From assembly GCA_937925815.1 (NCBI GenBank), contig CALAMQ010000160.1, forward strand, positions 1 to 39,115: a stretch of 39,115 nt of DNA. The letters run 5' to 3'. Origin of the DNA: an uncultured Granulosicoccaceae bacterium. Lineage in GTDB: Bacteria; Pseudomonadota; Gammaproteobacteria; CALCKW01. Positions 1 to 8,598 of the stretch are shown here, in pieces (position 1 is the first letter of the stretch; every line of letters starts with the position of its first letter). The notes below the pieces were generated by a model, which did not search any database, had not been told where the DNA came from, and saw only the letters and a list, made by a program, of their open reading frames with translations. The translations under genes and the position numbers were made by a program.

Positions 1-208
1 GACCGCACTGCTTGAATTCTTGGTGTCCAGTGAATCTCAAGCTTGGTACGCCGAAGTCAACCACGAATACCCTGTGTCATCCAATGTGATGCCGAGCGAA
101 CTCGTCGCCTCTTTTGGCAGCTTTACAGCGGATGACCTCAATGTCTCAGTGCTCGGTGAGTTGAACGCTGACGCGGTGCGGGTGTTCGATACTGTTGGCT
201 GGGAATAA
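1..208 (+). CDS. Ferric-iron ABC transporter substrate-binding protein, C-terminal fragment
   Basis: The reading frame is open from the window edge and ends at TAA 206-208, so only about the last 68 residues are present. The tail contains FLVSSESQAWYAEVNHEYPV and ends with a motif of the type ADAVRVFDTVGWE. From memory this is the typical C-terminus of periplasmic Fe(3+)-binding proteins of the FbpA/FutA family, which deliver ferric iron to an ABC permease. The downstream permease on the same strand, 64 bases away, supports this. The N-terminal signal peptide and the Tyr ligands lie outside the window, so metal specificity cannot be checked here. Confidence 0.82.
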   Translation, partial: TALLEFLVSSESQAWYAEVNHEYPVSSNVMPSELVASFGSFTADDLNVSVLGELNADAVRVFDTVGWE

Positions 209-225
209 GTTTGCGGCACCCCAAC

Positions 226-254
226 GGGTGGCGCGCAGTGTAGCCACGCCACCC
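226..254 (+). other. Intercistronic stem-loop between binding protein and permease
   Basis: GGGTGGCG at 226-233 pairs perfectly with CGCCACCC at 247-254 around a 13-base loop, 18 bases before the permease ATG. No T-tract follows. In transporter operons such hairpins often protect the abundant binding-protein message from 3' exonucleases and reduce read-through into the permease. That role is inferred here. Confidence 0.5.
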
Positions 255-272
255 TAGGCAATGAATACCTGA

Positions 273-2003
273 ATGCAGACAACGCACGACGTTAGCACCT
301 TGATCCGCGCCCACGCGCCCAGCCGCCGACTCAAGCCCGGCGGCTGGGCTGTGGCCGCAATAGTCATCGGGGCAATGGTTTCGCTGCCTCAGCTGGTGGT
401 TCTAGCGCAACTGTTGGCTGGCACTTCGGACAGTTGGACTCACTTAAGTAGCACGGTGCTGCCGCGCTACGTCACCAACTCGGTCTACTTGATGGTCGGG
501 GTTGGGTTGTTGTCCACAGCCATCGGCGTGCCCACCGCGTGGTTTTTGACCACCTTCAATTTCCCTGGCCGTTCCTGGTTGGAGTGGGCGCAGCTCCTAC
601 CACTGGCGGTGCCGTCTTATATCATCGCCTACTGCTACACCGACCTGCTCGAATTTGCAGGCCCAGTTCAAACGTCTATTCGCACGCTCTTTGGTGTCCA
701 AGCCGGCGACTACCCTTTCCCCAATGTGCGGTCACTCGGTGGCGCCGTCGTCGTCCTGTCTCTGGCACTCTATCCCTATATTTATTTGTTGACGCGTGCG
801 GCTTTTGTCAATCGATCAGCGAGTGCGCTGGACGCCGGTCACACACTGGGCTGCGGCACCTACCAAGTGTTTTGGCGTGTCGCACTGCCACTGGCCAGAC
901 CCGCAATCTTGGCCGGCGTGGCCTTGGTTTTGATGGAAACACTGGCCGATTTTGGCACTGTCGACTATTTTGGCGTGCCAACCTTCACCACTGGCATTTT
1001 TAGAACATGGTTCGGGTTATTCGACACACACGCGGCGCTGCAATTGTCAGCTGTGTTGCTGATATTTGTCGTCGTGTTGTTTGCAGTCGAGCACTACTCC
1101 CGCCGCGAGTCGCGGTACCACAACAACTCCAACCGACAACATCCTCTGACACGTCAAACGCTAGAGCCTCGCACGCGCTGGGTGGTCTTCGGATTTTGTG
1201 TCACACCAGTCGTGCTCGGCTTTGCAATTCCAGCCTTGCAATTGACGTATTTGTCTTTGAGCCGCTGGTCGGAGACATTCGACTACGCTGTGCTGCTGCT
1301 GGCATTCAACAGCCTTGGCCTCGCGCTGATCACTGCAATCGTCATATTGGCACCCGCCGTGGTGCTTGTGGTCGCGCAAAGAAGCAACAGCAATCCGCTA
1401 ACGCGTATGGCCGTGCGGATCAGCACCTCAGGCTACGCCGTGCCCGGCACCGTCATCTCGCTCGCGGTGTTGATTCCCTTCGGTTTTATTGACAACCAGG
1501 TCGACAGCGCCGCACGTTCGTTGTTTGGCGTGTCCACTGGGCTGTTGCTCAGCGGTACTTTCTTCGCATTGATCTTTGCATATTGTGTACGTTTTCTCGC
1601 CGCCGCTTTTAACGCACTTGAAGCCGGCATGGCGCAACTGCAACCCACAGTTGAAGAGTCAGCGCGCACCATGGGTGCATCGAAACGGCGGGTACTCACG
1701 GACATCTATTTGCCTGTGCTGCGCGGCAGTGTGCTGACCGCATTGCTGGTGGTGTTTGTCGACACGTTAAAAGAGCTGCCGGCAACACTGGTGCTCAGAC
1801 CGTTTGATTTCAATACGTTGGCCGTACGCACTTATGAGCTCGCCTCTGATGAGCGCCTGGCCGACGCGGCCCTACCCGCGCTCTTGATCGTGCTCGCTGG
1901 GCTGGCACCGGTGATTCTTCTTAGCCGGGGAATTCGCCGCTCGCGACCAGGAATTGGTACCATTGACCCCAATACGGGACCCAACCACCATGACCCAAAC
2001 TGA
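273..2003 (+). CDS. Ferric-iron ABC transporter permease, fused two-domain (FbpB/SfuB type)
   Basis: A 576-residue inner-membrane protein with two homologous halves, each with about six hydrophobic helices. This is the duplicated architecture of FbpB/SfuB-type iron permeases. Each half carries an EAA-type cytoplasmic loop that docks the ATPase. The first is near residues 185-215 (ALDAGHTLG, then LPLARPAIL) and the second near 460-490 (VEESARTMGAS, then LPVLRGSVL). The start is ATG 273; an ATG at 261 runs straight into a stop. It follows the binding protein by 64 bases and its end overlaps fur by 14 bases. No ATPase gene follows, so the energising subunit must be encoded elsewhere or upstream of the window. 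Confidence 0.93.
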   Translation: MQTTHDVSTLIRAHAPSRRLKPGGWAVAAIVIGAMVSLPQLVVLAQLLAGTSDSWTHLSSTVLPRYVTNSVYLMVGVGLLSTAIGVPTAWFLTTFNFPGRSWLEWAQLLPLAVPSYIIAYCYTDLLEFAGPVQTSIRTLFGVQAGDYPFPNVRSLGGAVVVLSLALYPYIYLLTRAAFVNRSASALDAGHTLGCGTYQVFWRVALPLARPAILAGVALVLMETLADFGTVDYFGVPTFTTGIFRTWFGLFDTHAALQLSAVLLIFVVVLFAVEHYSRRESRYHNNSNRQHPLTRQTLEPRTRWVVFGFCVTPVVLGFAIPALQLTYLSLSRWSETFDYAVLLLAFNSLGLALITAIVILAPAVVLVVAQRSNSNPLTRMAVRISTSGYAVPGTVISLAVLIPFGFIDNQVDSAARSLFGVSTGLLLSGTFFALIFAYCVRFLAAAFNALEAGMAQLQPTVEESARTMGASKRRVLTDIYLPVLRGSVLTALLVVFVDTLKELPATLVLRPFDFNTLAVRTYELASDERLADAALPALLIVLAGLAPVILLSRGIRRSRPGIGTIDPNTGPNHHDPN

Positions 2004-2430
2004 TACCAACAGCTTTACTGACAACGGGTCTGCACACTTGCGTGCAGCGGGATTGAAGGTCACGTTGCCCCGGTTGCGTGTGTTAGACGTCATGGAACAG
2101 TCGGATCGACGGCACATGAGTGCTGAGGACGTCTACCGCAAGTTGATCGACTCAGACGCTGAGGTTGGCCTCGCCACGGTGTACCGAGTATTGACTCAGT
2201 TTGAGTCAGCAGGCTTGGTTTACAGGCGCCATTTCGACGGCGGCCAAGCGCTGTTCGAACTCAACGACGAGGAAAACCACTCACACGTCGTGTGCCTAAA
2301 GAGCGGGCATGTCGAGGAATTCAGCGACCCGATCATTGAGGCACGGTTGCGCGAAATCAGCGAATCACTCGGCTACACCATGACCGAACACACCATTGTG
2401 GTGCACGGCATTCACAAAGACGCTAAGTAA
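1990..2430 (+). CDS. fur: Ferric uptake regulator Fur
   Basis: A 146-residue Fur-family repressor. The winged helix lies near residues 20-80 and includes SAEDVYRKLI and the recognition-helix stretch GLATVYRVLTQFESAGLV. The metal-binding dimerisation domain has NHSH at 96-99 and Cys102. The second Cys of the enterobacterial CxxC zinc site is Ser105 and there is no C-terminal Cys pair, as in Pseudomonas aeruginosa Fur. The track-length start at TTG 1954 is unlikely: ATG 1990 gives the normal family length. It begins inside the permease gene, so it is probably co-transcribed with iron uptake and could regulate its own operon. I see no clear Fur box in the short sequence available. Confidence 0.93.
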   Translation: MTQTDTNSFTDNGSAHLRAAGLKVTLPRLRVLDVMEQSDRRHMSAEDVYRKLIDSDAEVGLATVYRVLTQFESAGLVYRRHFDGGQALFELNDEENHSHVVCLKSGHVEEFSDPIIEARLREISESLGYTMTEHTIVVHGIHKDAK

Positions 2431-2448
2431 TACAGCCCCGAGCACTGC

Positions 2449-2470
2449 GCGCACTTAATCAAAAGTGCGC
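2449..2470. terminator. Hairpin at the convergent fur / glycosyltransferase junction
   Basis: GCGCACTT (2449-2456) and AAGTGCGC (2463-2470) form a perfect 8-bp stem with a 6-base loop. It lies between two convergent genes, so it could serve both strands. Neither side has a U-tract, so intrinsic termination is not assured. Confidence 0.45.
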
Positions 2471-2478
2471 ACCTCAGC

Positions 2479-3720
2479 TCAGCGTTTGCGCGCCTTCTTC
2501 TTTACACACTCGGACAAAACATCGAGCATGGACAAGGCTTGCGTCTCGCGGGAATGCTTAGGCGCAGCAGCGAGGGCTTGCTCGCGCAGTGTGTTATAGA
2601 GAGCGCTGTCACCCGCCAGGCGCTTGAGCGACGCGGCAATCGATTCCGGTGATTCAGGTTCACACACGATACCGCAACCGGTCTCCTCGACAATGTCTGT
2701 CGCCTCACCACGTGGCAGTCCCATTAGCACAGGTTGACCCACGCCCATACTCTCGAAGAGCTTGGATGGAATCACCGTGGTGAAAACGTCGAGATTGCGC
2801 AGGTGGATTAACGCCACGTCACACAAACTCCAGATACGGTTCATGTCTGACTTTGGAAATCGACCGAGCGACACGACATTGTCTAGACCGCGCTCGGCGA
2901 TCATCGCTTCAAGCTTGGCCTTCTCCGAACCAGACCCAACCAAAATTATGCGGATGTTGTCATCGTCGCGCAGTAACTCGGCCGCCTCGACCACTTTGTC
3001 CAAGCCGTGAGCCATGCCGTGTGTGCCGACATAGCCTGCGACAAATTTGCCTTCGAGGCCGTGCTCCCGCGCCAACTCCGCGTCTTTCTCTCCGAGCGGC
3101 TGGTAGTGCGAGAGTTCGACACCGTTTCGCACAACATGAATCTTGTCACCGTCGATGCCACGTTCAATCAAGTCTCGCTTGAACGCCTGTGTGACAGAGA
3201 CAATGGCGTCGGAGTGACGGTATAGAAATAACTCGAGCTTCTCCATCCAAGACAGCAGTATCGGGTACTTGACCGCCCCGAGCGCTGCGATGGACGCTGG
3301 CCACAAATCCCGCAGCTCAAACACAAACGGCACGCGGCGCACTTTCGCCAGCACAAACCCACCTACCGCGGCGAAGAACTGAGGTGATGTCGCTACGATG
3401 ACATCCGGGCGTCGGACAAAGAACCCGCTGACACAAGCGCTGACCATAAAGCTCATGTACGACAAGGTGCGCTTGATGAAGCCCTCATTGGCTGTGATGT
3501 ACGTTTTGACCCTGAGAACCGAGACACCATCCTGATCAGTGCGATCCCACCACGCGTTTTTGTAGCCGTCATAGACAACGCCTTCAGGAAAATTTGGTGC
3601 AGAGGTTATGACATCAAGCTCGGTGTCACGTCCCAACCAATGCTGCGCGTGCTCGGCCAATCGGCTCGCTGGCGCATTGACTTCGGGTGGGTAGTTGTCA
3701 GAAACAAACAAAATTCGCAT
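2479..3720 (-). CDS. GT4-family glycosyltransferase (WbuB-like)
   Basis: A 413-residue GT-B-fold glycosyltransferase. The N-terminal half has MRILFVSDNYPPEVNAPASR and ELRDLWP. The C-terminal nucleotide-sugar half has VGTHGMAHGLDKVVEAAELL, ILVGSGSEK and the acidic motif region PSKLFESMGVGQPVLMG. The arrangement matches WbuB-type enzymes that add an aminosugar to undecaprenyl-linked O-antigen or capsule units. Donor and acceptor cannot be read from sequence. ATG 3720 is preferred over a start 21 bases upstream because family members begin at the MRILFVSDNY strand. It is not in a polysaccharide cluster; its neighbours are fur and secF. Confidence 0.87.
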   Translation of the reverse strand: MRILFVSDNYPPEVNAPASRLAEHAQHWLGRDTELDVITSAPNFPEGVVYDGYKNAWWDRTDQDGVSVLRVKTYITANEGFIKRTLSYMSFMVSACVSGFFVRRPDVIVATSPQFFAAVGGFVLAKVRRVPFVFELRDLWPASIAALGAVKYPILLSWMEKLELFLYRHSDAIVSVTQAFKRDLIERGIDGDKIHVVRNGVELSHYQPLGEKDAELAREHGLEGKFVAGYVGTHGMAHGLDKVVEAAELLRDDDNIRIILVGSGSEKAKLEAMIAERGLDNVVSLGRFPKSDMNRIWSLCDVALIHLRNLDVFTTVIPSKLFESMGVGQPVLMGLPRGEATDIVEETGCGIVCEPESPESIAASLKRLAGDSALYNTLREQALAAAPKHSRETQALSMLDVLSECVKKKARKR

Positions 3721-3860
3721 GGGGAACCTTGGCACAGGCAAAAGGGGTCACGGCGGGACCCAGAACAACCGTCGCGCGCAGCCAATTGGCTCGCTTTACG
3801 ACAACTCTCTCTGATGTCGGCGGATCATCAAAATTGTTGACTGGGGGCCACGTAGAAATT

Positions 3861-3906
3861 GCCGGATACCATCCGGCGTGGCACCCAGCCTATTGGCTGG
3901 TGCCAC
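3861..3906 (-). terminator. Tandem hairpins downstream of secF
   Basis: Two adjacent stem-loops lie just past the secF stop. Read on the plus strand, 3878-3890 pairs with 3895-3906 (12-13 bp with one bulge, TATT loop). Next to it GCCGGAT (3861-3867) pairs with ATCCGGC (3871-3877) around a 3-base loop. On the minus strand the second is followed by AATTTCT, only a weak U-tract. They probably mark the end of the yajC-secD-secF transcript. Confidence 0.5.
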
Positions 3907-3917
3907 CGGCACTGAGC

Positions 3918-4850
3918 CTAGGGGGTGGCGTCTGGGTTGACGCCTTCCTTCTCAACTTGTAACAGGTCTTCGCGCTTGAGCCCCATTAACAGCGCGGACC
4001 CCGATGCAACGTAAATCGAGGAATAGGTACCGACAAAGACCCCGATGATCAGAGCAAAGCTGAACGCGCGCAGTACTTCGCCACCGAAAAAGAACAGAGC
4101 AAACAGAGCCAGTAATGTTGTGCCTGACGTAATTAATGTGCGGGTCAGTGTCTGATTGATCGAGAGGTTCATCACCTCTTTTGTGTCACCCGTGCCGCGT
4201 TTACGGAAGTTTTCTCGAATGCGGTCAAAGACGACGATTGTGTCGTTGAGCGAGTAACCGATCACGGCGAGCACGGCCGCGAGCACTGAGAGATCGAAAT
4301 CCACCTGAAACAGCGCGCAGGCACCAATCACCAAGCAGACATCGTGTGCCAGCGCGAATATCGAGCCCGCCGCAAACTTCCATTCAAAACGCAGCCACAC
4401 ATAAACAAGTATGCCGGCGAGCGCGTAAATCACGGCCAAGCCACCCTGATCGCGGAGCTCGTCGCCAATCTGCGGGCCGACAAATTCCACCCGCTTCATC
4501 TCGGGGTCACCGCCGGCCGTGGCGAGCGCATCGAGAACGTTGCTGGAGATATCTGCCGTGCCCTCTTCTTCAGGTGGTGCGAGCCGAACCAGAACCTCAG
4601 TGGCGCTGCCGAAATTTTGCACTTGGGCTTCTTCGAAGCCGCCGCTTGCGAGCGCGTCGCGCAGATTGTCAAGATCGACTGGTTGTTCATAGCCAACCTC
4701 GATCAAGAACCCGCCAGTGAAATCCAACCCGAAGTTGAGACCGCGTGTCGCAACAAGCGCGATGGACAAGACAATAAGCGCAACGGACAGCATCGCGGCC
4801 TGCCGCGTCCAACGCAGAAAATCAAATTCAAAAGTGAAGGATCGTTTCAC
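3918..4850 (-). CDS. secF: Protein translocase subunit SecF
   Basis: A 310-residue inner-membrane RND-family protein that works with SecD to pull preproteins out of the SecYEG channel using the proton gradient. There is an N-terminal helix (about 17-37) followed by the GLDFTGG motif, a periplasmic domain to about 135, then five more helices containing VIGYSLNDTIVVFDRIREN, the conserved SecF signature. The start is GTG 4850, preceded by AGGAAA that overlaps the secD stop. The gene is 8 bases downstream of secD, so the two are translationally close. Length is normal for the family. Confidence 0.97.
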   Translation of the reverse strand: MKRSFTFEFDFLRWTRQAAMLSVALIVLSIALVATRGLNFGLDFTGGFLIEVGYEQPVDLDNLRDALASGGFEEAQVQNFGSATEVLVRLAPPEEEGTADISSNVLDALATAGGDPEMKRVEFVGPQIGDELRDQGGLAVIYALAGILVYVWLRFEWKFAAGSIFALAHDVCLVIGACALFQVDFDLSVLAAVLAVIGYSLNDTIVVFDRIRENFRKRGTGDTKEVMNLSINQTLTRTLITSGTTLLALFALFFFGGEVLRAFSFALIIGVFVGTYSSIYVASGSALLMGLKREDLLQVEKEGVNPDATP

Positions 4851-4858
4851 GGGATTTC

Positions 4859-6706
4859 CTAGATCGAAATCGTTTTCAAACGGCGTCCGCCGTAGCGCAA
4901 ATTAACCAGCGCACGCGTGCCGATGATGGCGGTAAACATGGACGTTGCGATACCAATTGAGAGCGTCACTGCAAAGCCTTGAATCGCGCCTGTACCAAAA
5001 GCAAAGAGCACCAGAGCTGCGATCAACGTCGTGATATTGGCATCGGCGATGGTGCCGACCGCACGGTCATAGCCCGCGTGGATGGCTTGTTGTACTGCTG
5101 TGCCTCGATTGAGCTCCTCTCGGATTCGCTCAAATATGAGGACGTTTGCATCCACCGCCATGCCGACAGTGAGCACCACACCGGCGATGCCGGGCAAAGT
5201 CAGTGTTGCTTGGATCAATGACAACACCGCCACAACCATAACGATGTTAACCATCAGCGCAAGGTTCGCCAGCAGCCCGAAGAATCGGTAGTACCAGAGC
5301 ATAAAGCCCATCACCAACAAGAGCCCAACCACGCAAGCGGTAAAGCCGCGTGCGATGTTCTCTTTACCCAAGCTTGGGCCCACGGTGCGTTCTTCAATGA
5401 TATAGACAGGTGCGCTCAAAGAGCCTGCGCTGATCAACAGCGACAAGTGCCGGGCTTCGTCGCTGGCCAAGCCAGTTGTTTGGAAACGGTGAGACAGAAC
5501 ATCTTGGATGGTGGCAACGTTGATCACTTCTTCTTCAACACGGGCCTCGTGTGAGACGGTGCCGTCCTCAGCCACAATGCGGTCGTAGTTGGATTCCTTG
5601 TACACCACGGCCATCGGTTCACCGATGTTTTCAGCCGTCACGCGCTGCATGCGATTGGCGCCGGTGCCATCGAGGTTAACGAATACGGCTGGCGAACCGG
5701 AATGCGAGTCGATACCTGATGACGCACTCTTGATTTCGTCGCCCGAGACAATCACTCGGCGGTTCAACAGAATGGGGCCGCCAGTGTCGCGCTGGGTGTA
5801 GAGGCGAGACGACGCAGGCACCCGCCCGCTTTCTTCAGCGGCGAGCCAGTCCGCCGCGTCACCGTAGACCAAACGGTATTCAAGCGTCGCCGTCGCGCCG
5901 AGTACAACCTTGGCCTGGGTTGTGTCCTGCACGCCTGGCAACTGCACCACAATTCGATCAGCGCCCTGGCGCTGGATGACAGGTTCGGCCACACCGAGTT
6001 GATTGACACGGTTGCGCAGGGTGGAAATGTTCTTTTCCAACGCCAGCGTGCGCTCTTCCTCGAGTGCGAATTCAGAATACCCAAGACTGAAGGTGTCGGC
6101 GCTGTCACTGAGGCTGAGCTCCGTCAACGGGTGTTGACGACGAATCTCAGCGACGGCGCTGTCGCGTTCGGCCGCATCACGCAACACCACAGTCACTTCG
6201 CCTTGGTCTAACGATATCGATCTGAAGCGAATACGCTCATCACGCAGCAAAACACGCAAATCTTGCTCAAGCGTGGCATAGGCCTTGTCAATCGCCGCGT
6301 CCATGTCGACCTGCATCAGGAAATGCACACCACCGCGCAAATCGAGCCCGAGATACATAGGGTCGGTTAGCGTGAGCCAGTCCGGCGAGCTCGACACCAG
6401 AGTCGGGGCAATGACAGCACGGTTGCCAAAGGCCTCACTGAGCGCATCCCGCGCAAGCGTTTGGGTATCGAGGTCGCTAAAGCGCAACTGCGCCCTGCCC
6501 GCAACCAGCTTGCCCTCTACGCCATCAATTCCCGCTGCGCGTACCACGTCGAGTGATTGATCGAGCAACAAGGTGGTTGCATCCCCAGCGCGCGGGCTGA
6601 CCATCACGGCCGGCACATTGCCAAATATATTGGGCAGCGCCAGCACTATTGCTGCGAGTACCACACCGAGGGTGAGGAGGTTTTTCCAGAGCGGATATCG
6701 GTTCAT
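4859..6706 (-). CDS. secD: Protein translocase subunit SecD
   Basis: A 615-residue partner of SecF. The protein starts at MNRYPLWKN (ATG 6706), giving the same length as the Escherichia coli protein; the longer reading frame upstream overlaps yajC and is not used. Visible signatures are the N-terminal helix, LGLDLRGGVHFLMQVDMD at the start of the first periplasmic domain, RVNQLGVAEPVIQRQGADRIVVQLPG, and the membrane-domain motif MAVDANVLIFERIREELNRG with the conserved proton-coupling Asp. It is the middle gene of yajC-secD-secF, 28 bases after yajC. No truncation or frameshift is seen. Confidence 0.97.
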   Translation of the reverse strand: MNRYPLWKNLLTLGVVLAAIVLALPNIFGNVPAVMVSPRAGDATTLLLDQSLDVVRAAGIDGVEGKLVAGRAQLRFSDLDTQTLARDALSEAFGNRAVIAPTLVSSSPDWLTLTDPMYLGLDLRGGVHFLMQVDMDAAIDKAYATLEQDLRVLLRDERIRFRSISLDQGEVTVVLRDAAERDSAVAEIRRQHPLTELSLSDSADTFSLGYSEFALEEERTLALEKNISTLRNRVNQLGVAEPVIQRQGADRIVVQLPGVQDTTQAKVVLGATATLEYRLVYGDAADWLAAEESGRVPASSRLYTQRDTGGPILLNRRVIVSGDEIKSASSGIDSHSGSPAVFVNLDGTGANRMQRVTAENIGEPMAVVYKESNYDRIVAEDGTVSHEARVEEEVINVATIQDVLSHRFQTTGLASDEARHLSLLISAGSLSAPVYIIEERTVGPSLGKENIARGFTACVVGLLLVMGFMLWYYRFFGLLANLALMVNIVMVVAVLSLIQATLTLPGIAGVVLTVGMAVDANVLIFERIREELNRGTAVQQAIHAGYDRAVGTIADANITTLIAALVLFAFGTGAIQGFAVTLSIGIATSMFTAIIGTRALVNLRYGGRRLKTISI

Positions 6707-6734
6707 AAGGTTGGCTAAAGTCAGATAACGCCGA

Positions 6735-7061
6735 TCAAGCGTTTTTGAGGGAACCTTTGGGCAACAAGCTCGCGACCGACTGCTTCTGAACCCGAACTTC
6801 GGTGTTCTCAGCAATCTTGACCGTCACGAAAGCCTCGCCGACGTTTACAACAGTGCCGCCAAGGCCACCCGCAGTGACAATTTCATCGCCCTTTTTGATG
6901 CCTTCAACCATTTCTTTGTGCTCTTTGACACGCTTTTGTTGAGGGCGAATCAACAGAAAGTAGAAGAGCACGAGGATCAAGACGGGAAATGCGAGACCAA
7001 AGAGTCCACCGCCAGCCGGCGCTGCGCCTTCGGCGTAGGCGTTTGATATAAAAAAGTCCAT
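6735..7061 (-). CDS. yajC: Preprotein translocase subunit YajC
   Basis: A 108-residue single-pass membrane protein. The transmembrane helix spans about residues 20-40 (FGLAFPVLILVLFYFLLIRPQQKR) and is followed by a basic cytoplasmic domain with the conserved RPQQKRVKEHKEMVEGIKKGDEIVTAGGLGGTV. YajC binds the SecD-SecF-SecYEG holotranslocon as an accessory subunit. It is the first gene of the minus-strand yajC-secD-secF operon. In many gammaproteobacteria tgt and queA lie just upstream; here the upstream gene is a divergent acyl-CoA dehydrogenase instead. Confidence 0.95.
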   Translation of the reverse strand: MDFFISNAYAEGAAPAGGGLFGLAFPVLILVLFYFLLIRPQQKRVKEHKEMVEGIKKGDEIVTAGGLGGTVVNVGEAFVTVKIAENTEVRVQKQSVASLLPKGSLKNA

Positions 7062-7362
7062 GGATTCAGCCTGTTTCGGGTTAATCGCGCATTATGGCAT
7101 AGGGCCCTGAACGCTGCCGTATCTACCGCGACTCAACAGGCAAACCCTCGCCACCGCAGCACGTCGTTTCGGACCGTGATATTGCCCGTTGGTTCATGGG
7201 ATGACCGACCCGCACTGAAATCATGCGTCAATAGGCCCTTGTGGATAGGGCCCACTCCAGCGAGGTCGAGCGCTGAAACCCTGTGTCAAGGGAAGCAGAT
7301 AACGCTGTTTATCCGGCCATGCGGTATGCTCCTGATGAGTCGATTCGCACGTGCCAACTGCC
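7062..7362. other. Divergent intergenic region, yajC / acyl-CoA dehydrogenase
   Basis: No convincing gene lies in these 301 bases. They must hold the promoters of both flanking genes. I see a hairpin GGCCCT/AGGGCC (7234-7239 with 7247-7252) and an imperfect palindrome of the form GATAA-N6-TTATC at 7298-7313, a size and position suited to an operator for the dehydrogenase. A TATGCT at 7325-7330 is a possible -10 box for that gene but has no good -35 partner. All of these are weak. Confidence 0.3.
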
Positions 7363-8556
7363 ATGCCCGAAAGCCCTACAAACCTACAAGCCGCGCTCTC
7401 GGCGTTCATGGATGAACACGTCTACCCAGCCGAGCGCCACTACCGTGCTCACACCGAGTCCGCAGCGGACCGCTGGAGCATTCCACCGATTATGGAATCC
7501 CTCAAGTCGCGCGCGCGCGAGGCGGGACTGTGGAATCTGTGGCGGCCCCGAGATCTCGGCGGCCGGCTGTCAAACCGCGAGTACGCGCCACTGGCGGAGA
7601 TCATGGGTCGCAGTCTGATTGGCCCGGAGGTCTTCAACTGCAATGCACCGGATACCGGCAACATGGAGGTGTTGCTCAAGTACGGCACTCAGGCGCAAAA
7701 AGCCCAGTGGCTCGAACCGCTTTTCGAAGGCTCTATCCGATCGGCGTTTTGCATGACCGAGCCCGACGTCGCCTCATCTGACGCGACAAACGTGCGTTGC
7801 AGTATCCAGCGCGACGGTGACAATTATGTCGTCAATGGCCGCAAATGGTGGAGCACGGGTGCGCCAGACCCACGCTGCAAAATCCTCATTGTGATGGGCA
7901 AGACTGACCCTGAGGCCGCCCGGCACACACAACAGTCCATGATCTTGGTTCCGGTAGACGCCGACGGCGTTCGGATTGTGCGTCCTCTGCAGGTATTTGG
8001 CAGCGATGATGCGCCACACGGTCACGCTGAAATTGTCTTCGACCAAGTGCGCGTCCCGGCAGACAATTTATTGCTTGGCGAGGGCCGTGGCTTTGAGATC
8101 GCACAGGGCAGGCTGGGACCAGGACGCATTCACCACTGCATGCGCCTAATTGGATGCGCCCAAAGGGCGCTGGAGATGATGTGCCAACGCACCAGCAGCC
8201 GTACAGCATTTGGTCGCCCACTGTCCGAGCAAGGCACAGTGCGCGCGGACATCGCCAACAGCTGGTGTGAGATCAACCAAGCTCGCTTGCTCACTTTGCA
8301 GGCCGCAGAACACATCGACGAGTTAGGCGCAAAAGGCGCGCGCGACCTCATCGCCGCGATCAAAATTGTTGCACCCACCATGGCACAGACCGTGATTGAC
8401 CGTTCGATCCAGGCGCATGGCGCTATGGGGGTTAGCCAAGATACGTTTCTGGCCGAGGCATTCGCCTATGCTCGAACGATCCGCTTAGCTGACGGTCCGG
8501 ACGAAGTGCACCGCGTGTCCCTGGCAAAACACGTTCTCGGCCTCTACACCCAGTGA
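7363..8556 (+). CDS. Acyl-CoA dehydrogenase (ACAD10/11-like)
   Basis: A 397-residue FAD-dependent acyl-CoA dehydrogenase of the kind that introduces the alpha-beta double bond in acyl-CoA oxidation. The middle domain has [16 protein letters not shown], which contacts flavin and substrate. The C-terminal helical domain has [15 protein letters not shown], and near the end [17 protein letters not shown], a pattern I associate with the ACAD10/11 subgroup. ATG 7363 is preferred to GTG 7351, four codons upstream. The gene stands alone, with no partner electron-transfer or thioesterase gene, so substrate chain length is unknown. Confidence 0.9.
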   Translation: MPESPTNLQAALSAFMDEHVYPAERHYRAHTESAADRWSIPPIMESLKSRAREAGLWNLWRPRDLGGRLSNREYAPLAEIMGRSLIGPEVFNCNAPDTGNMEVLLKYGTQAQKAQWLEPLFEGSIRSAFCMTEPDVASSDATNVRCSIQRDGDNYVVNGRKWWSTGAPDPRCKILIVMGKTDPEAARHTQQSMILVPVDADGVRIVRPLQVFGSDDAPHGHAEIVFDQVRVPADNLLLGEGRGFEIAQGRLGPGRIHHCMRLIGCAQRALEMMCQRTSSRTAFGRPLSEQGTVRADIANSWCEINQARLLTLQAAEHIDELGAKGARDLIAAIKIVAPTMAQTVIDRSIQAHGAMGVSQDTFLAEAFAYARTIRLADGPDEVHRVSLAKHVLGLYTQ

Positions 8557-8566
8557 TCACTGCAAC

Positions 8567-8586
8567 GGCGCTGTCGTGACAGCGCC
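8567..8586. terminator. Strong hairpin between convergent acyl-CoA dehydrogenase and nhaD
   Basis: GGCGCTGTC (8567-8575) and GACAGCGCC (8578-8586) form a perfect 9-bp stem. The formal loop is two bases, so the inner pair must open. Flanking TGATC and GATCA could extend it. It sits between the stops of two convergent genes. No T-run follows on either strand. Confidence 0.5.
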
Positions 8587-8598
8587 TTCGACGATCAC

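Noticed and set aside
1954-1989. Upstream TTG start for fur
   Set aside because: It would add 12 residues with no family match; ATG 1990 gives normal Fur length.
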